This document shows, in pieces, positions 19,009-30,200 of a DNA stretch of 33,357 bases. The stretch is taken from positions 973,674 through 1,007,030 of the forward strand of contig CABFPE010000180.1 of the NCBI GenBank assembly GCA_900660155.1, in the 5' to 3' direction. Position numbers and translations under genes: made by a program. Origin of the DNA: Hofstenia miamia. Taxonomy: Eukaryota; Xenacoelomorpha; Acoela; Hofsteniidae. The notes under the pieces are model-generated. The model had not been told where the DNA came from. It saw nothing but the letters and a program-made list of their open reading frames with translations, and made no database searches. Each line of letters opens with the position of its first letter. Position 1 is the stretch's first letter.

Positions 19009-20940
19009 AATAATAATAATAATATTTATTTATAAAATACTCTGTATATATAATCACTAAACAAATAAAGTGATAAGCACTTAAGATTTTAAAAATAGTT
19101 TTTTTCTGTTTTAATGACTAAGCTTGGTTGTTGGGATTGATTGAGTTCTTTGGTAATTTAAAGTTGATTTTTCTAGGTTTCAAATACATTTTTACATGTC
19201 TTTTAAAGTCTTTAATTAATTTTTCTTCTTTAAATTGAGGTGGTAATTCATTCAATAAGTCAATAAAAAATTAGTAAACGAGTTCATCATATTTTACTTA
19301 AATTTAAGTTTTCTATAAGAATTTGTTCCTAAATGTATTTTAGTTGGTATTTTGTTTCTTGCCTTCAATTTGAAAAATACTTCTAGAGATCTTAGTTTTT
19401 GTAGATATTCTAATGAAAATAAGAAGTTATCTTCTTTGATTGTAGCTTGATTTCTTATTTCACAGATGGTATTGATACTCCAATTGAAAATTATAGTTTG
19501 ATCTTCATTCTTTTATTGAGACTTGTTAATAAACAGGCTGAATATAAGTAATGAGGCAATATATATGATGTTATTAGAGTAATTTTCCAATTTATAGGTA
19601 TGAATTTTAGTTAGTGTTTTGATTCTTTGTATCATTAGTGTTTTCAAAATTTAATTTTATTATATTTTTTTCAAAGTATTATATTGCAGTTTGTAGTGCA
19701 CTTAATAAATCACAATGGTTAGTTGAATACAGCAGGGGGTCATCAGCATATTCGCCACATTTTACATTAACATTAAAATTGATGTCATTAACATCAGGGT
19801 TGGCTGATTATAATCAAGGCATTAAAATCGGATTATAATCGACATTTTTAAAAACAAAATCAATAGTTGATTTAGATACATGGTTTACGTGGTTATGCAG
19901 GTCTTTCACGTGCGCGACTGATTTGTTGTGAACAATTCAAATGCGCGAATTCAATGAACCGCGCGTGCGTTACAAAAAATTACATTTTAACATTTGTATA
20001 GTGTGTTATACGTACGAGGCAAATGAAATCACCATGATATTTTAATGAGGTTATTCTATATTCTAATATGCTAATGATATTCACCAGTGTTATCTCTTGT
20101 TGAAATTTGTAAAAAAAACATTAAAGAAAGTTCAATTTTCAGCAAAATAATTAAAGATTTTAATCAAAGAAATTGAATTTTATTTAAGAATCTTAAAGAC
20201 ATACAAAGCTCTCTTAAAAAGCACGATNGAATATAAGTAATGAGGCAATATATATGATGTTATTAGAGTAATCTTAAAGACATACAAAGCTCTCTTAAAA
20301 AGCACGATTTTCATACTTTAGAACTCCAAAAGTCTAAGTAGTGTAAGTAGAGCTCACTCCTTTTTGTGTTTTAAGGTTCCAAATGAATAAAATAATTGAG
20401 TTTTCATTGATTACAATCAAGATTTAATTATTTTCCATTAAAATCAATTGATTTGATTATAATAGAATAAAATCATTAATCACCCCCAGCCTGATTAACA
20501 TAAAGATTGAATATTAATGGCCTTAGAACTAAGCCTTGAGGTATTCTTTTATTAATTATTAGAGATTTCATTGTTTACTTTTACATATTGTTGTCTATTA
20601 GTTAAATATTAACCTTAATAAGAACATGCAGATATATTTCAACTTACAAAGTCATCGTCAGTTTTACAAATTATTCCCTCTAAATTTTCTAGATTTTACA
20701 ATAATTATAATTTTTTAAATTTTAAATATTAGTTTAATAACTTATTTGCATATTAATTAAAGTTATATATGTTATAATTTTTTAATTAGTATTTCATGAT
20801 CAATTGAATTAAATGCTTTAGATAGATCTAATGATAAGACGTAAATCCTCCTTTATCAATGTGATTTCTCCAATCGTCTAAAACAAAAATTAATGCATTA
20901 TTCGTAGACATTCTTTCTAAATCCGAATTGTAACGATCGT
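19009..20940 (-). pseudogene. LINE reverse transcriptase interrupted by a hAT-type element
   Basis: On the minus strand from the 5' side: an 'N-A-L' priming-type block near 20900 (with a frame change around the 'QFGFRKN'-like sequence), 'LSLDLSKAFNSIDHEILI' (20835-20780), and 'IPQGLVLRPLIFNLYVN' (about 20550-20500). A foreign insert occupies 20493-19795. Then 'GEYADDPLLYSTN' follows, with both catalytic Asp intact (about 19765-19730). The C-terminal region (19500-19100) includes 'LPPQFKEEKLIKDFKRHVK' and 'LPKNSINP'. The 3' end is (TTA)n, seen on the + strand as AATAATAATAATAAT at 19009-19023. Removing the insert and one copy of its target duplication puts the RT frame back in register exactly. 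The 5' part of the LINE is absent. Confidence 0.8.
19787..20501. mobile_element. Non-autonomous hAT-type element with perfect 8-bp target duplication
   Basis: The element body is 19795-20493 (699 bp including one N). The left end is CAGGGTTGGCTG; the right end reverse-complemented is CAGGCTGGGGGTG. The target duplication is ATTAACAT at 19787-19794 and again at 20494-20501, identical. The left subterminal region holds GATTATAATC twice (19806 and 19831), a palindromic decamer, and GATTATAAT recurs near the right end (20454). There are no coding remains. An N at 20228 is followed by 43 bp copied from the host LINE (19540-19582), so part of the centre is an assembly artefact and the true length is probably about 620 bp. 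Confidence 0.85.
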
Positions 20941-21567
20941 ATTATTTGATATTATACTTAATTAAATGAGGCATTGAGGGTTTAAGAAACGATTTCAATT
21001 TCTTATACTGCATGCTGATATTAGAATGTTGTTTGTAGCTATTTTCACTGACCCCTTTAATTGTGTGGCAAAGTGTGTTTAGAAAATGAGTCTTTCAGTG
21101 TAAAGCGCAATTTGATAGATGCAAATTTAGCAGCTTCTTGTCAAATTTTAATTGGATTTCAACTGAGTTGTTAACATCATAACTTTGTTTCATCAACATA
21201 TTGAGTAATATGGCAATTACTGTAATTATACAATTGCATTCTTTGCATGATCATATTGCATTTTAAGCACATTAGATCATATTATTTGGGATACCTAAAA
21301 AGCTCAATACACACTTTATCATATTTAAGCTGCAAAATTTTTTCGAATAACAAAATCCATGATTATTTAGAGGATAATTCAAAATTATTGGACAATTTTA
21401 TAGTTTTAAATGCTCATATTCAAATAGCAGAATCAATTACTATGAGTATTTCAAATTAATAGAATAAATAATATTCCAGAAAGTAATTAGATGTTTAGAA
21501 ACTGATTTATATGATTTTCTTCATTTTTATCCAAATTTCAAAACCGTTGTCACTGCAATAATATTTG
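20941..21567. other. AT-rich spacer
   Basis: No element or gene recognised. A 70-residue frame at 21247-21459 shows no domain. Confidence 0.4.
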
Positions 21568-21879
21568 TTTTCACGAGAGCACTCTGAAAATCATTGCGCT
21601 ATTTTATTGGTTGGAATTTTTCGGAGAGGTCATGGCTTTTCACAAGCGCGATCCAAATTTTATCCTCACATTTCATTGGGTGATTTTGATTCACAAATTT
21701 ACTACAATGCCCGATCGTTCTCATTTTCAGAACGGAAAGTAATCAATCTGACCCTAAGTTATCTCAGTACAGCCGCGCACACCCATGAAAACACACTGAA
21801 GACTGTCCTTAATAATTGCTACAAAGACCAAAAGTGGGCGAAAAGACCGTGTAATTAAGTCAGAGCGCTCTTGCGAAAA
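21568..21879. mobile_element. Possible 312-bp element with 20-bp inverted ends
   Basis: 21568-21587 and the reverse complement of 21860-21879 agree at 17 of 20 positions, and all three differences are A/G transitions. The interior is less AT-rich than the flanks and open from about 21565 to 21858 without a recognisable domain. No target duplication was seen, so superfamily and exact ends are unknown. Confidence 0.45.
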
Positions 21880-23245
21880 TGCTCCATTGAATAAATTATT
21901 TGAAGAATTTGGGATCATGGAACTTGATTCCCAGAATTGCTGATAAAGAATTTCCTACTGCAGGCTGCGGTATATTAGTAATTACGCCAATGTTATTTTC
22001 TTTTATCAGTTTAATCGATTCCTCAATTTTGAGAGGTAAGCAAATCCCTATCCCGGTAGATTTCATGCAGAAAAGAAATGAGGTAATGCATTAAGATTGC
22101 CTAGAATGTTAGTTTGCAAAATGCGTACATTTGGTTACATTCAAACAATGATGAAAGCTTAATACTTTATAATATATTTCAGTCGAATCAGATAAATTGT
22201 CTGACAACATCAAGCAGTGAAGTATTTTTCGATGTTCTGTTTGAGACTCAGGTCTTTCTTAGTTACATTTAACTCCCTTGGATTTTTTGGTAAGTGTGGC
22301 ACGGCAATCGTTATCAGATCACTCCAAGCTATGAAATAGAATGAGAAATTATCCTGTATGTTTTCCCAAAGTCCGTTGTTCGCAGTGCGTCTTTCTCTCT
22401 CTTTCTCATGAAGCCAGCAAACAGCTTATGAACATTATTTTAGAAATATCTAAGTCCAGCCAGAATTTCTATCAAATGCTATTGATCTTCAAATAATTGT
22501 GTCAATTTGGGGATATGTGCGAAGAATTCAAACTTGAAAATCTCGTTTCCATCATCAATCAGACCTTAGTAAGAAATCGAATGCAATAAAAATTATGTGA
22601 TTTTATATTTTTCTTCTTCATTTTAAATGGAATTTATTTCAAATATTTAAATTATCTCGATTTAAATCAACCAATTCTCAATTAAACTATTACTGGATTA
22701 CGTGAATTAAGACCATTAAATTTCGATACAGTGTAATAGCATGTGCACTGAAGATTAGAGTGGTTCAGAAAATAGTCCAAAATAAGATTCATTCTCTCAT
22801 AAAATGAGATATCATTAAGAATAGCAGCACTAATTGCTTAAAAAGAATTAAATGAATTCATAAATAACAATTCATTCAATCGTTAAAGCGCAGTTAAAGC
22901 ATGATCATAAATCCTGCTCAAGATACGTTAACATAAAATAACCCCTGCAATGAATTTTACTTTGCCTATGGTTACAGAAGTGGCTTCACTGTGTTTAGTA
23001 AAAATTTTCTTAAATGTTGGTGTAGCATTTCATTTTTGGTAGCTAAACTAAAACACCATTTATAATGGGTTATAGTGACAGATGTATACTATATTCGTGA
23101 AAATCATCATAATTTAGATTTTATAATTTAGACAAGATATTTTAAATATTGATTTACAAAAATAACCCGAAACAATATTTTACAAATAAAACAAAATATA
23201 TTAAGTACAAAATCCCACGAATAAAATTTGAAATTGAAATGACCT
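21880..23245. other. Long stretch without recognised genes
   Basis: Base composition varies: 21900-22600 is mixed and 23100-23245 very A-rich. Short frames (for example 21900-22094) have no known motif. Confidence 0.4.
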
Positions 23246-23879
23246 AAACGAATAAAGCATTAGCACACAAAATATGACATTACATAAATTAAGAAATATT
23301 TTCTGGTAGAGGTCTAAAATCAATAAAATGAAAAATAAAAAGATTGATAGATAATATAATACTAGAATGAAAAATCGTCTATTGAGAATAACATACTATA
23401 TACAAGGAAATTATGGCAATTAAAATGAAGTTCCAAAACTGAAGATCAGATAACTGAAACTGAATTCGGCTAAAAACAAATATCTGCAATTACACAATTT
23501 TGTGACGTAATTAAATATTTCAAGACAGATGTTTCATTCTAGCTAATCATATCGAGAGAACAAAACGAATAAAGCATTAGCACACAAAATATGACATTAC
23601 ATAAATTAAGAAATATTTTCTGGTAGAGGTCTAAAATCAATAAAATGAAAAATAAAAAGATTGATAGATAATATAATACTAGAATGAAAAATCGTCTATT
23701 GAGAATAACATACTATATACAAGGAAATTATGACAATTAAAATGAAGTTCCAAAACTGAAGATCAGATAACTGAAACTGAATTCGGCTAAAAACAAATAT
23801 CTGCAATTACACAATTTTGTGACGTAATTAAATATTTCAAGACAGATGTTTCATTCTAGCTAATCATATCGAGAGAACA
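23246..23879. repeat. Two-copy 317-bp tandem repeat
   Basis: 23246-23562 and 23563-23879 are almost identical (one G/A difference seen, in ATGGCAATT versus ATGACAATT). Unlike the other duplications in this window there is no N at the joint, so this could be a recent true duplication. Confidence 0.9.
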
Positions 23880-24228
23880 ACAAATTAAACTTGACGATAG
23901 ACCGTCTGTTGTTAAAAACAATTAAAAGATATATTATGGTGCCAATTTTTTAACAGATTATACCAACAAGTCAACAACTCAGCTAAAATGTTCTTATAAT
24001 GTTTATGTTGATAGTTTCGGCAAGATTATCTGTTATGTTATGATTTTAAGAAAATGCATTTATTGTATTAGTAGCAATGAAATTTACACTTCCTACAGTT
24101 AAGAAATGTAACTGATGACAATTGAGTTCTGGAGGAACCATTTGATCGCACAAAAAGCCTAAAAGTAGTATGAAATTCGTTGAGAAAATCATGTAATGTT
24201 GAAATATATAGAAATGTATGAAACACAC
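23880..24228. other. 3' flank of the ERGIC3-like gene
   Basis: Contains AATAAA on the minus strand at 24059-24064, about 165 bases after the stop, a candidate poly(A) signal. Confidence 0.4.
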
Positions 24229-27200
24229 CTAAAATAACTTTCCCATATTAGCTTTCTCAGCAAGAAGGCGATTAGCTTGAAAAAGCATCGAATCGAGTAA
24301 GCCAGCAACTGTGAACACTCCTCCGATAATAGCACAAACGTTGGTCAGAAAATGGGCAAGGCTATGTCGCATGAGACGCAATTGTATCATAATTGGGGAG
24401 AACTCATATGCGAAAAATATTCCTGGCAATCCGTTAGGATTGTTATTAAGCGTAATATTTTTCATATGAGCTGTTAAAGAATATTGATAGCCGTTTATTG
24501 GTGGTTCTTGAAATGATATGTAGCGCGTTGGCACAACCTAAAATATTTTTAATATATAAAAATCTTGTTAATAAGAAAAATCTGCTAACAATTTAGGCGT
24601 TAAAATAATGCTTGCAATCTTATTTAAAGCATTCAAAAATAATGAATGTACGCCTTAAAATATCTATTTCTATTTAGAGATATTGGAATAGAATATTTTA
24701 AGGGTAATATACCATCAGTATTACAAAAACATTGATGAAAATGCATAAAATATTGTACCACTTAACTTACAAAAACCACAAGCTTCCAGAAGGTAAAGCC
24801 AATTTTTTGGATGCACAGTCTGTTAAATAAGACGTATTAAATATATATTAGTATTCAGAAAAACCGAGACAATAGAGGCAACAATAAAATAAATTTCGTT
24901 GTCAACAGCCCTGCAGCTATGCAACTATTTTTGCCAAACAAAGATACCCTCTAAGGTGATTAAGGCTGATCCCATTGAAATTTAATTGACAAGTCATCAA
25001 TTCATCTTTTAAAAAGTGACCACATCAGCTATATTAATTGTACATGAATACTTTAGTTTCTCCTGACGTATTCGAATTAATATACAGTATCAACAACAAC
25101 TTTTCTACAAAAGCCGATTCTTGAAATTGAAGGGAACGAAAGCGGGTGTTCTGCTGCGATGTTCACAAGAAGCTTCTAGATTTGAAGATGACTAGAAACC
25201 CGTTGATTGAGATCGCAATTGAGAAGTACAATACGCAAATGAAACTGACCTCGGAACTTCAATTGCTTTTCGATGAATAATACAACCCAATAGAAAATCG
25301 GATTTTCAGAAAAGCGATAATTGACAAATATTCATTAAATACCATTACAGTGCAGTGTTAAATACAGAATTTCCAGAAAAACGACTTTATTTTCACGAAA
25401 TCGAGGAATGTTTCTGGTGGAATTGTTTGATTTAAATTAATTAAATCAATATTTTAAAAATATCAATGGCGAGCAAATAAATCAAATTATTTGAAAGTTA
25501 CTTCAATTTGGAAGTATTCTGCATTATTTCGTTTTTCCTTTCAAAGTTTTGATTTGCGTAGAGAATGAAGCAGCTATTTAATCAATGTCAAAAATTAATC
25601 TATCCTTATCACAGGTTTCGCAAGCCCTAGCAAAGCACCATAGCGATTTCACAATTGTTCCACAATCCTTTTTGAAATGTTATGATGGGTCTCTCAGCAT
25701 CCGTTCAAATTGACGTTCATATAAGGCCTCATTGAAGATCAATGTGGCTATATTTAAAAATAATGTATTAATTCAAAGTATCTAAAAATTAAATATTAAA
25801 ATATTAAGAGACTTAATGGTCTTGCGCATTCCAAAAAACTGCCACTGAAAAATTTGATAAACTGTTCTTCGAGAAGGCCACCAACAAGGAGACGCGTAGA
25901 GAAGAATGGCGCGAGGAATGGACTTGAACAAAGAGAGCTTCACAGCGGACGAGGTATTAAAAGGAACATTACGGAAAATGGCAAATAGCGAGGAATTAGC
26001 TTTGCGGAGACGCAAAGACACATGTCCAGTCCAATTTAAGTTTGCAGCAAGTTGAACTCCAAGGTTGCCAACTCTCACGCATTCAGCGTGAGACTCACGC
26101 ATTGGACGCTGACCTCACGCACGTTTCCGCAGAGGCATTTTTCTCACGCAGAGTTATTTGTCTCACGCATAGTTCACGCATTTTGGTTAAATCCCAAACA
26201 TTCAAACTTTCACATCGACATTTCTCCCGGAGTAATCAATAAGTCCCGATCGGAAGAAATTTTCTTTATCTACCGCTTATATCTCAATTTCATTGACAAA
26301 CACGGTTTAATTGGTGACTCATGTCTTGCTGTTCTTTTATTGAAAGCATGAGCGGCCACGACTTTGCCCACAATCTCAAGTGGCTATTATGAAACGGAAA
26401 CGCCCAGGGGGTTTGTTTACTCGAAGTAATTAATGATGGACGCCATTACTAGTGGCGTGTGGATTTGGAACAGAACCCCCTGGCGTGAGAATTTAGCACG
26501 CGTCTTGTTTCAACGAGGCATATTGTGATAAATTTGTCTGAGGTGCGGTGGTCGAACGTCTCATTTCGAGTAGAAAACAAAGCAAGGTGATTTGTGGAGA
26601 TTTGTGGATTGTGGAGAAACTGGTGAGTAGTACTCTTGTTTTCAATGGCTTCTACGGACAGTCCACCGCCAAAAAAGTCCAAAAAGTCGTACAGTTGTTC
26701 GTATAAAAAAGACTGGGAAAAGACATTTCCTATCAGAAGTGTATCAAAAGAACCAAATTCTTTCTTCTGTATGCCGTGTAGTAAGAAACTCTCATGTGCT
26801 AAAATGGGAAAACGTGATGTCGAGCGCCATTGTGATCCTAGTTTGACAGAATCAATACACAACAAAAACGTCAAAGCGGCGAAAACATCGACCCAAATCC
26901 CTTTTTCGTCTTTGGCATCCACTTCCAAACATGATAGTGCAGTCATACGTGCAGAGGTTATGCAAACGGAATTTCTCGTTCAACACAACATTTCACTGAA
27001 TGTCGCAGATCATTTGAGTAAATTCTATGCCCGCGCATTTCCTGATTCCAAAATTGCCAAAAGTTTTAGATGTGGACGAACAAAATCTACATGCATTTTA
27101 AATAATGCTCTAGCACCAGACTTGAAGGACTACATCGTAGAACACATGTTAGCCAATCCGTTCTCTCTAGTCAATGACGGCTTGAACGATAATAGTGTCA

Positions 27201-30200
27201 AAAAGATGAATGCAACATGTGCTATGATTTTTAACGTCAATCGTTCGAAGAAAGTAGAGTTGCGTTTCTTCGGAATGTGTTCAACAAGTCGTGAAAACTG
27301 CTCTAAAGCTGAAACATTGTTCAATGCAATCGATGGAGAAATGTCTAAGGCAGAGATTAATTGGGACAATTGTGTGAGCGTTGGTGTTGACAATACAAAT
27401 ACCAATGTAGGCGAACGCAATTCAATCAAATCTCGCGTAAGGGACAAAAATAAGGCAACATATATTGCTGGCTGTAACTGTCATCTTGCGCATCTTGCAG
27501 CAGGTTGTGGTGGAAAGGCTTTTGCTGAAGTGACTGGCTTCGATGCTGAAGATCATCAAGTTGACCTCTACTACTACTTCAAGAAAAGCACACGACGCAA
27601 AGGTATTCTTCAAGAGTATGTTGACTTTGTCGGAGAAGAATACGATGAGATAATTAGATTTGTAAAAACTCGTTGGTTGTCTTTAGAGCTGTGTTGCAGC
27701 AAAGAATTGAAGAAATACGAGGGTCTGAGATCTATGTTTGAGAGTCGTCCCAATGATAGCAGCAAGGAAGACACAGGCGAAGAAGAGGAATCAAAGAAAT
27801 CGGCAGGAGCAAGGTTTAAACGATTAAAGAAAAGTTTCACGGATCCAATGACTGAAGCACATCTTCAGTTTTTTTCTACTGCCCTTCTCCTATTCACATC
27901 CTATAATCTCTTCTTACAGAGAGCTGACCCGCTTGCTCATTTGGTGTATCCGATGACGAAAGACCTTATTCAAAAGATAGCTAAGAGGTTCCTGAAACAC
28001 GAAGTTCTATCTGAACTGACCTTGGAGTCATTAGAAGATGGGAACAATTACCTGCCACTCGAAGATATACATATCAGACTGAGTTGCATCACAATATTAG
28101 CAGATTTGCGTGAGGGTCGCGATGGAGACTATATTTCAAAGAAACAGTACGAGGACTTTCTCTTTGCTTGCCAATCGTTTTATAAGGCGAGTCTTCAATA
28201 TGTCATGAAGAAAATGGACACGAATAACGAGTTTTGGGAGAACGCAACATGGATCAACTTTTTCCAGCTCCAAAATGCAACATGGGCAAATGTGAAATAT
28301 TTTGTTACTAGATATAGCAAATTATTAAACTTCACAGAAACAGAGTTCAATTTACTGTATGATCAGTTTTTTGATTACAAGTCGTTATTGGATAGTGATG
28401 TCAACCTCGAAGAGGCAAAGTTACACCAAGGTAAAGCTAGAAATGATACCGAGGGTGAAGCTGTTGACAGTAGTAAAAAAAGTCCAGTACAGAATGGATA
28501 CCATCTGGCATCAACTGCAGGAAAAGTCCTCATCTATTGGCGATGACTTTCGTTTTAGATTACTGTTTCGTGTTGCATCGATCGTTTTGATCACACCCCA
28601 CTCAAACGCAGGGATTGAGCGTGTGTACTCACTCGTAAATAAGAATAAACCCGAAGGTTCTGACCGTAACAGAATGGATATTGACGGAACACTTACTTCA
28701 ATTGTTGGTGTAAAGTTAGGTCGTCCAGAATCTGAAACATGTTGTTATCAATTTGATCCATCTAAAAAGGTTTTGGATGCTGCTAAGAAAGCTACAAAGC
28801 GATACAATGATGAGCATTGTAAGAAGTGAAATGATTGTAATTACTGTAAATGGTTACGAGACTGTCTTTTATCTTTGATATTTATTCGCGCAACCCGTCT
28901 TTTGTTAAAAAGAGTTCTAGTTTAATTAACGTGTTATTATATTTCTATTTTGTTTTCGAGGCTCAGACGAGGTTAGAAAAGCATAGACTCCGTTTATATT
29001 TCTCAAAATGTGCAAAAGTTTGTGTTGAACGAAAATGATAGTAAGTGCCGTTTTTCTTCCTCGTTTTCAACATTCTTTTTTGAATATTATAAAAAATCTG
29101 AACTTCTCCAGGTTGGCAACTATGATCTTCATATCAAACGGAATCAATTAATGCCCTAACTTCTGCTTGCATTACAAACTGCCCACATTTTCGAACAATT
29201 TTGGGTAAGTTCATTACGAAATTTTGAAATCTTTGGAAATGAAACACCAGCTATGCGTGAACGTAATGGTAAATAGCTGTGCAAGAAACTATTTCATACA
29301 TGTAATAAAAAGTATTAACTATTTTCAATCAAAATTTCGATTTTTAATGTTTTTTTCACAAAATTCTCAGAGTAAAGCCAAGTCCTGGGAGCAAAAAGTT
29401 AATTTAACGATGTATTTTTAGGTAGATCGATCATCCAAGTCCTGTTGAGACGCGCCATTCACAAAGTGCGCGCAGGGTGTTANGCAAACTCAATTTAGTA
29501 TCGAAATGATATGAAAATTATAGGTTGATATGCATAAATAAATACAATTTCATCATAATCAACAACTATCAGTCAAGTAGACATCTCTTCTGGTAAATAC
29601 CGTAGTAAAGAATGTCTTGGTAGTTCAAGGATNATTTAACGATGTATTTTTAGGTAGATCGATCATCCAAGTCCTGTTGAGACGCGCCATTCACAAAGTG
29701 CGCGCAGGGTGTTAATAACATAAAATTGGAAAATTATTGACCTAGAGACACACAAGATAGTTGCAAAGTGCATTGCAATATTATTTGTCATGCTAAATAA
29801 GATTTTATATAAACATCTATGTAAGCAAGAGATGTACACTATAAATTATGTTGCCGTGTGCCAATGAAACTGTTGAACAAGTAGTATTTGTCAATAATAT
29901 AGAATTTCATAGAAATAAGATTGTATAGAAAAAACATTCTCGAAATGCTAATAAGATTAAAGCGTTATGAATCTCTAAACGAGTCTACAACGAGTCTACA
30001 CATGAACCTAACATTATTCATAAATGCAATACTTGGGTTTCTAAATGACTGTTGCTATAAACAAAAAATTATAACAATTTTTAACCTTAAAAAATGTTTT
30101 CCTTTTAATAAAACAAACTCTTTTCCACATTTACAAAAATTGTGAGATATCGACACATCTATTGAATGTAATGTTGAAAATTCGTACTAAATTGAATTGC

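Larger units (their letters stand above)
26060..29124 (+). mobile_element. Near-intact autonomous hAT transposon in the ERGIC3 intron
   Basis: The left end is CAAGGTTGCCAAC at about 26060. The right end is GTTGGCAACTATG, ending at about 29124, whose reverse complement (CATAGTTGCCAAC) matches 11 of 13 positions. It encloses one transposase gene. The whole segment is plainly less AT-rich than the surrounding intron, as expected for a recent arrival. I could not find an 8-bp target duplication (TTGAACTC left, ATCTTCAT right), so the termini are approximate. The inner GTTGSCAAC core is itself nearly palindromic, which weakens the inverted-repeat evidence. It lies antisense to the ERGIC3-like gene. 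Confidence 0.65.

Noticed and set aside
26621..26659. A possible 39-base intron (GTGAGT...ACAG) over the hAT transposase start codon
   Set aside because: Removing it would delete the only sensible ATG and no upstream start exists.
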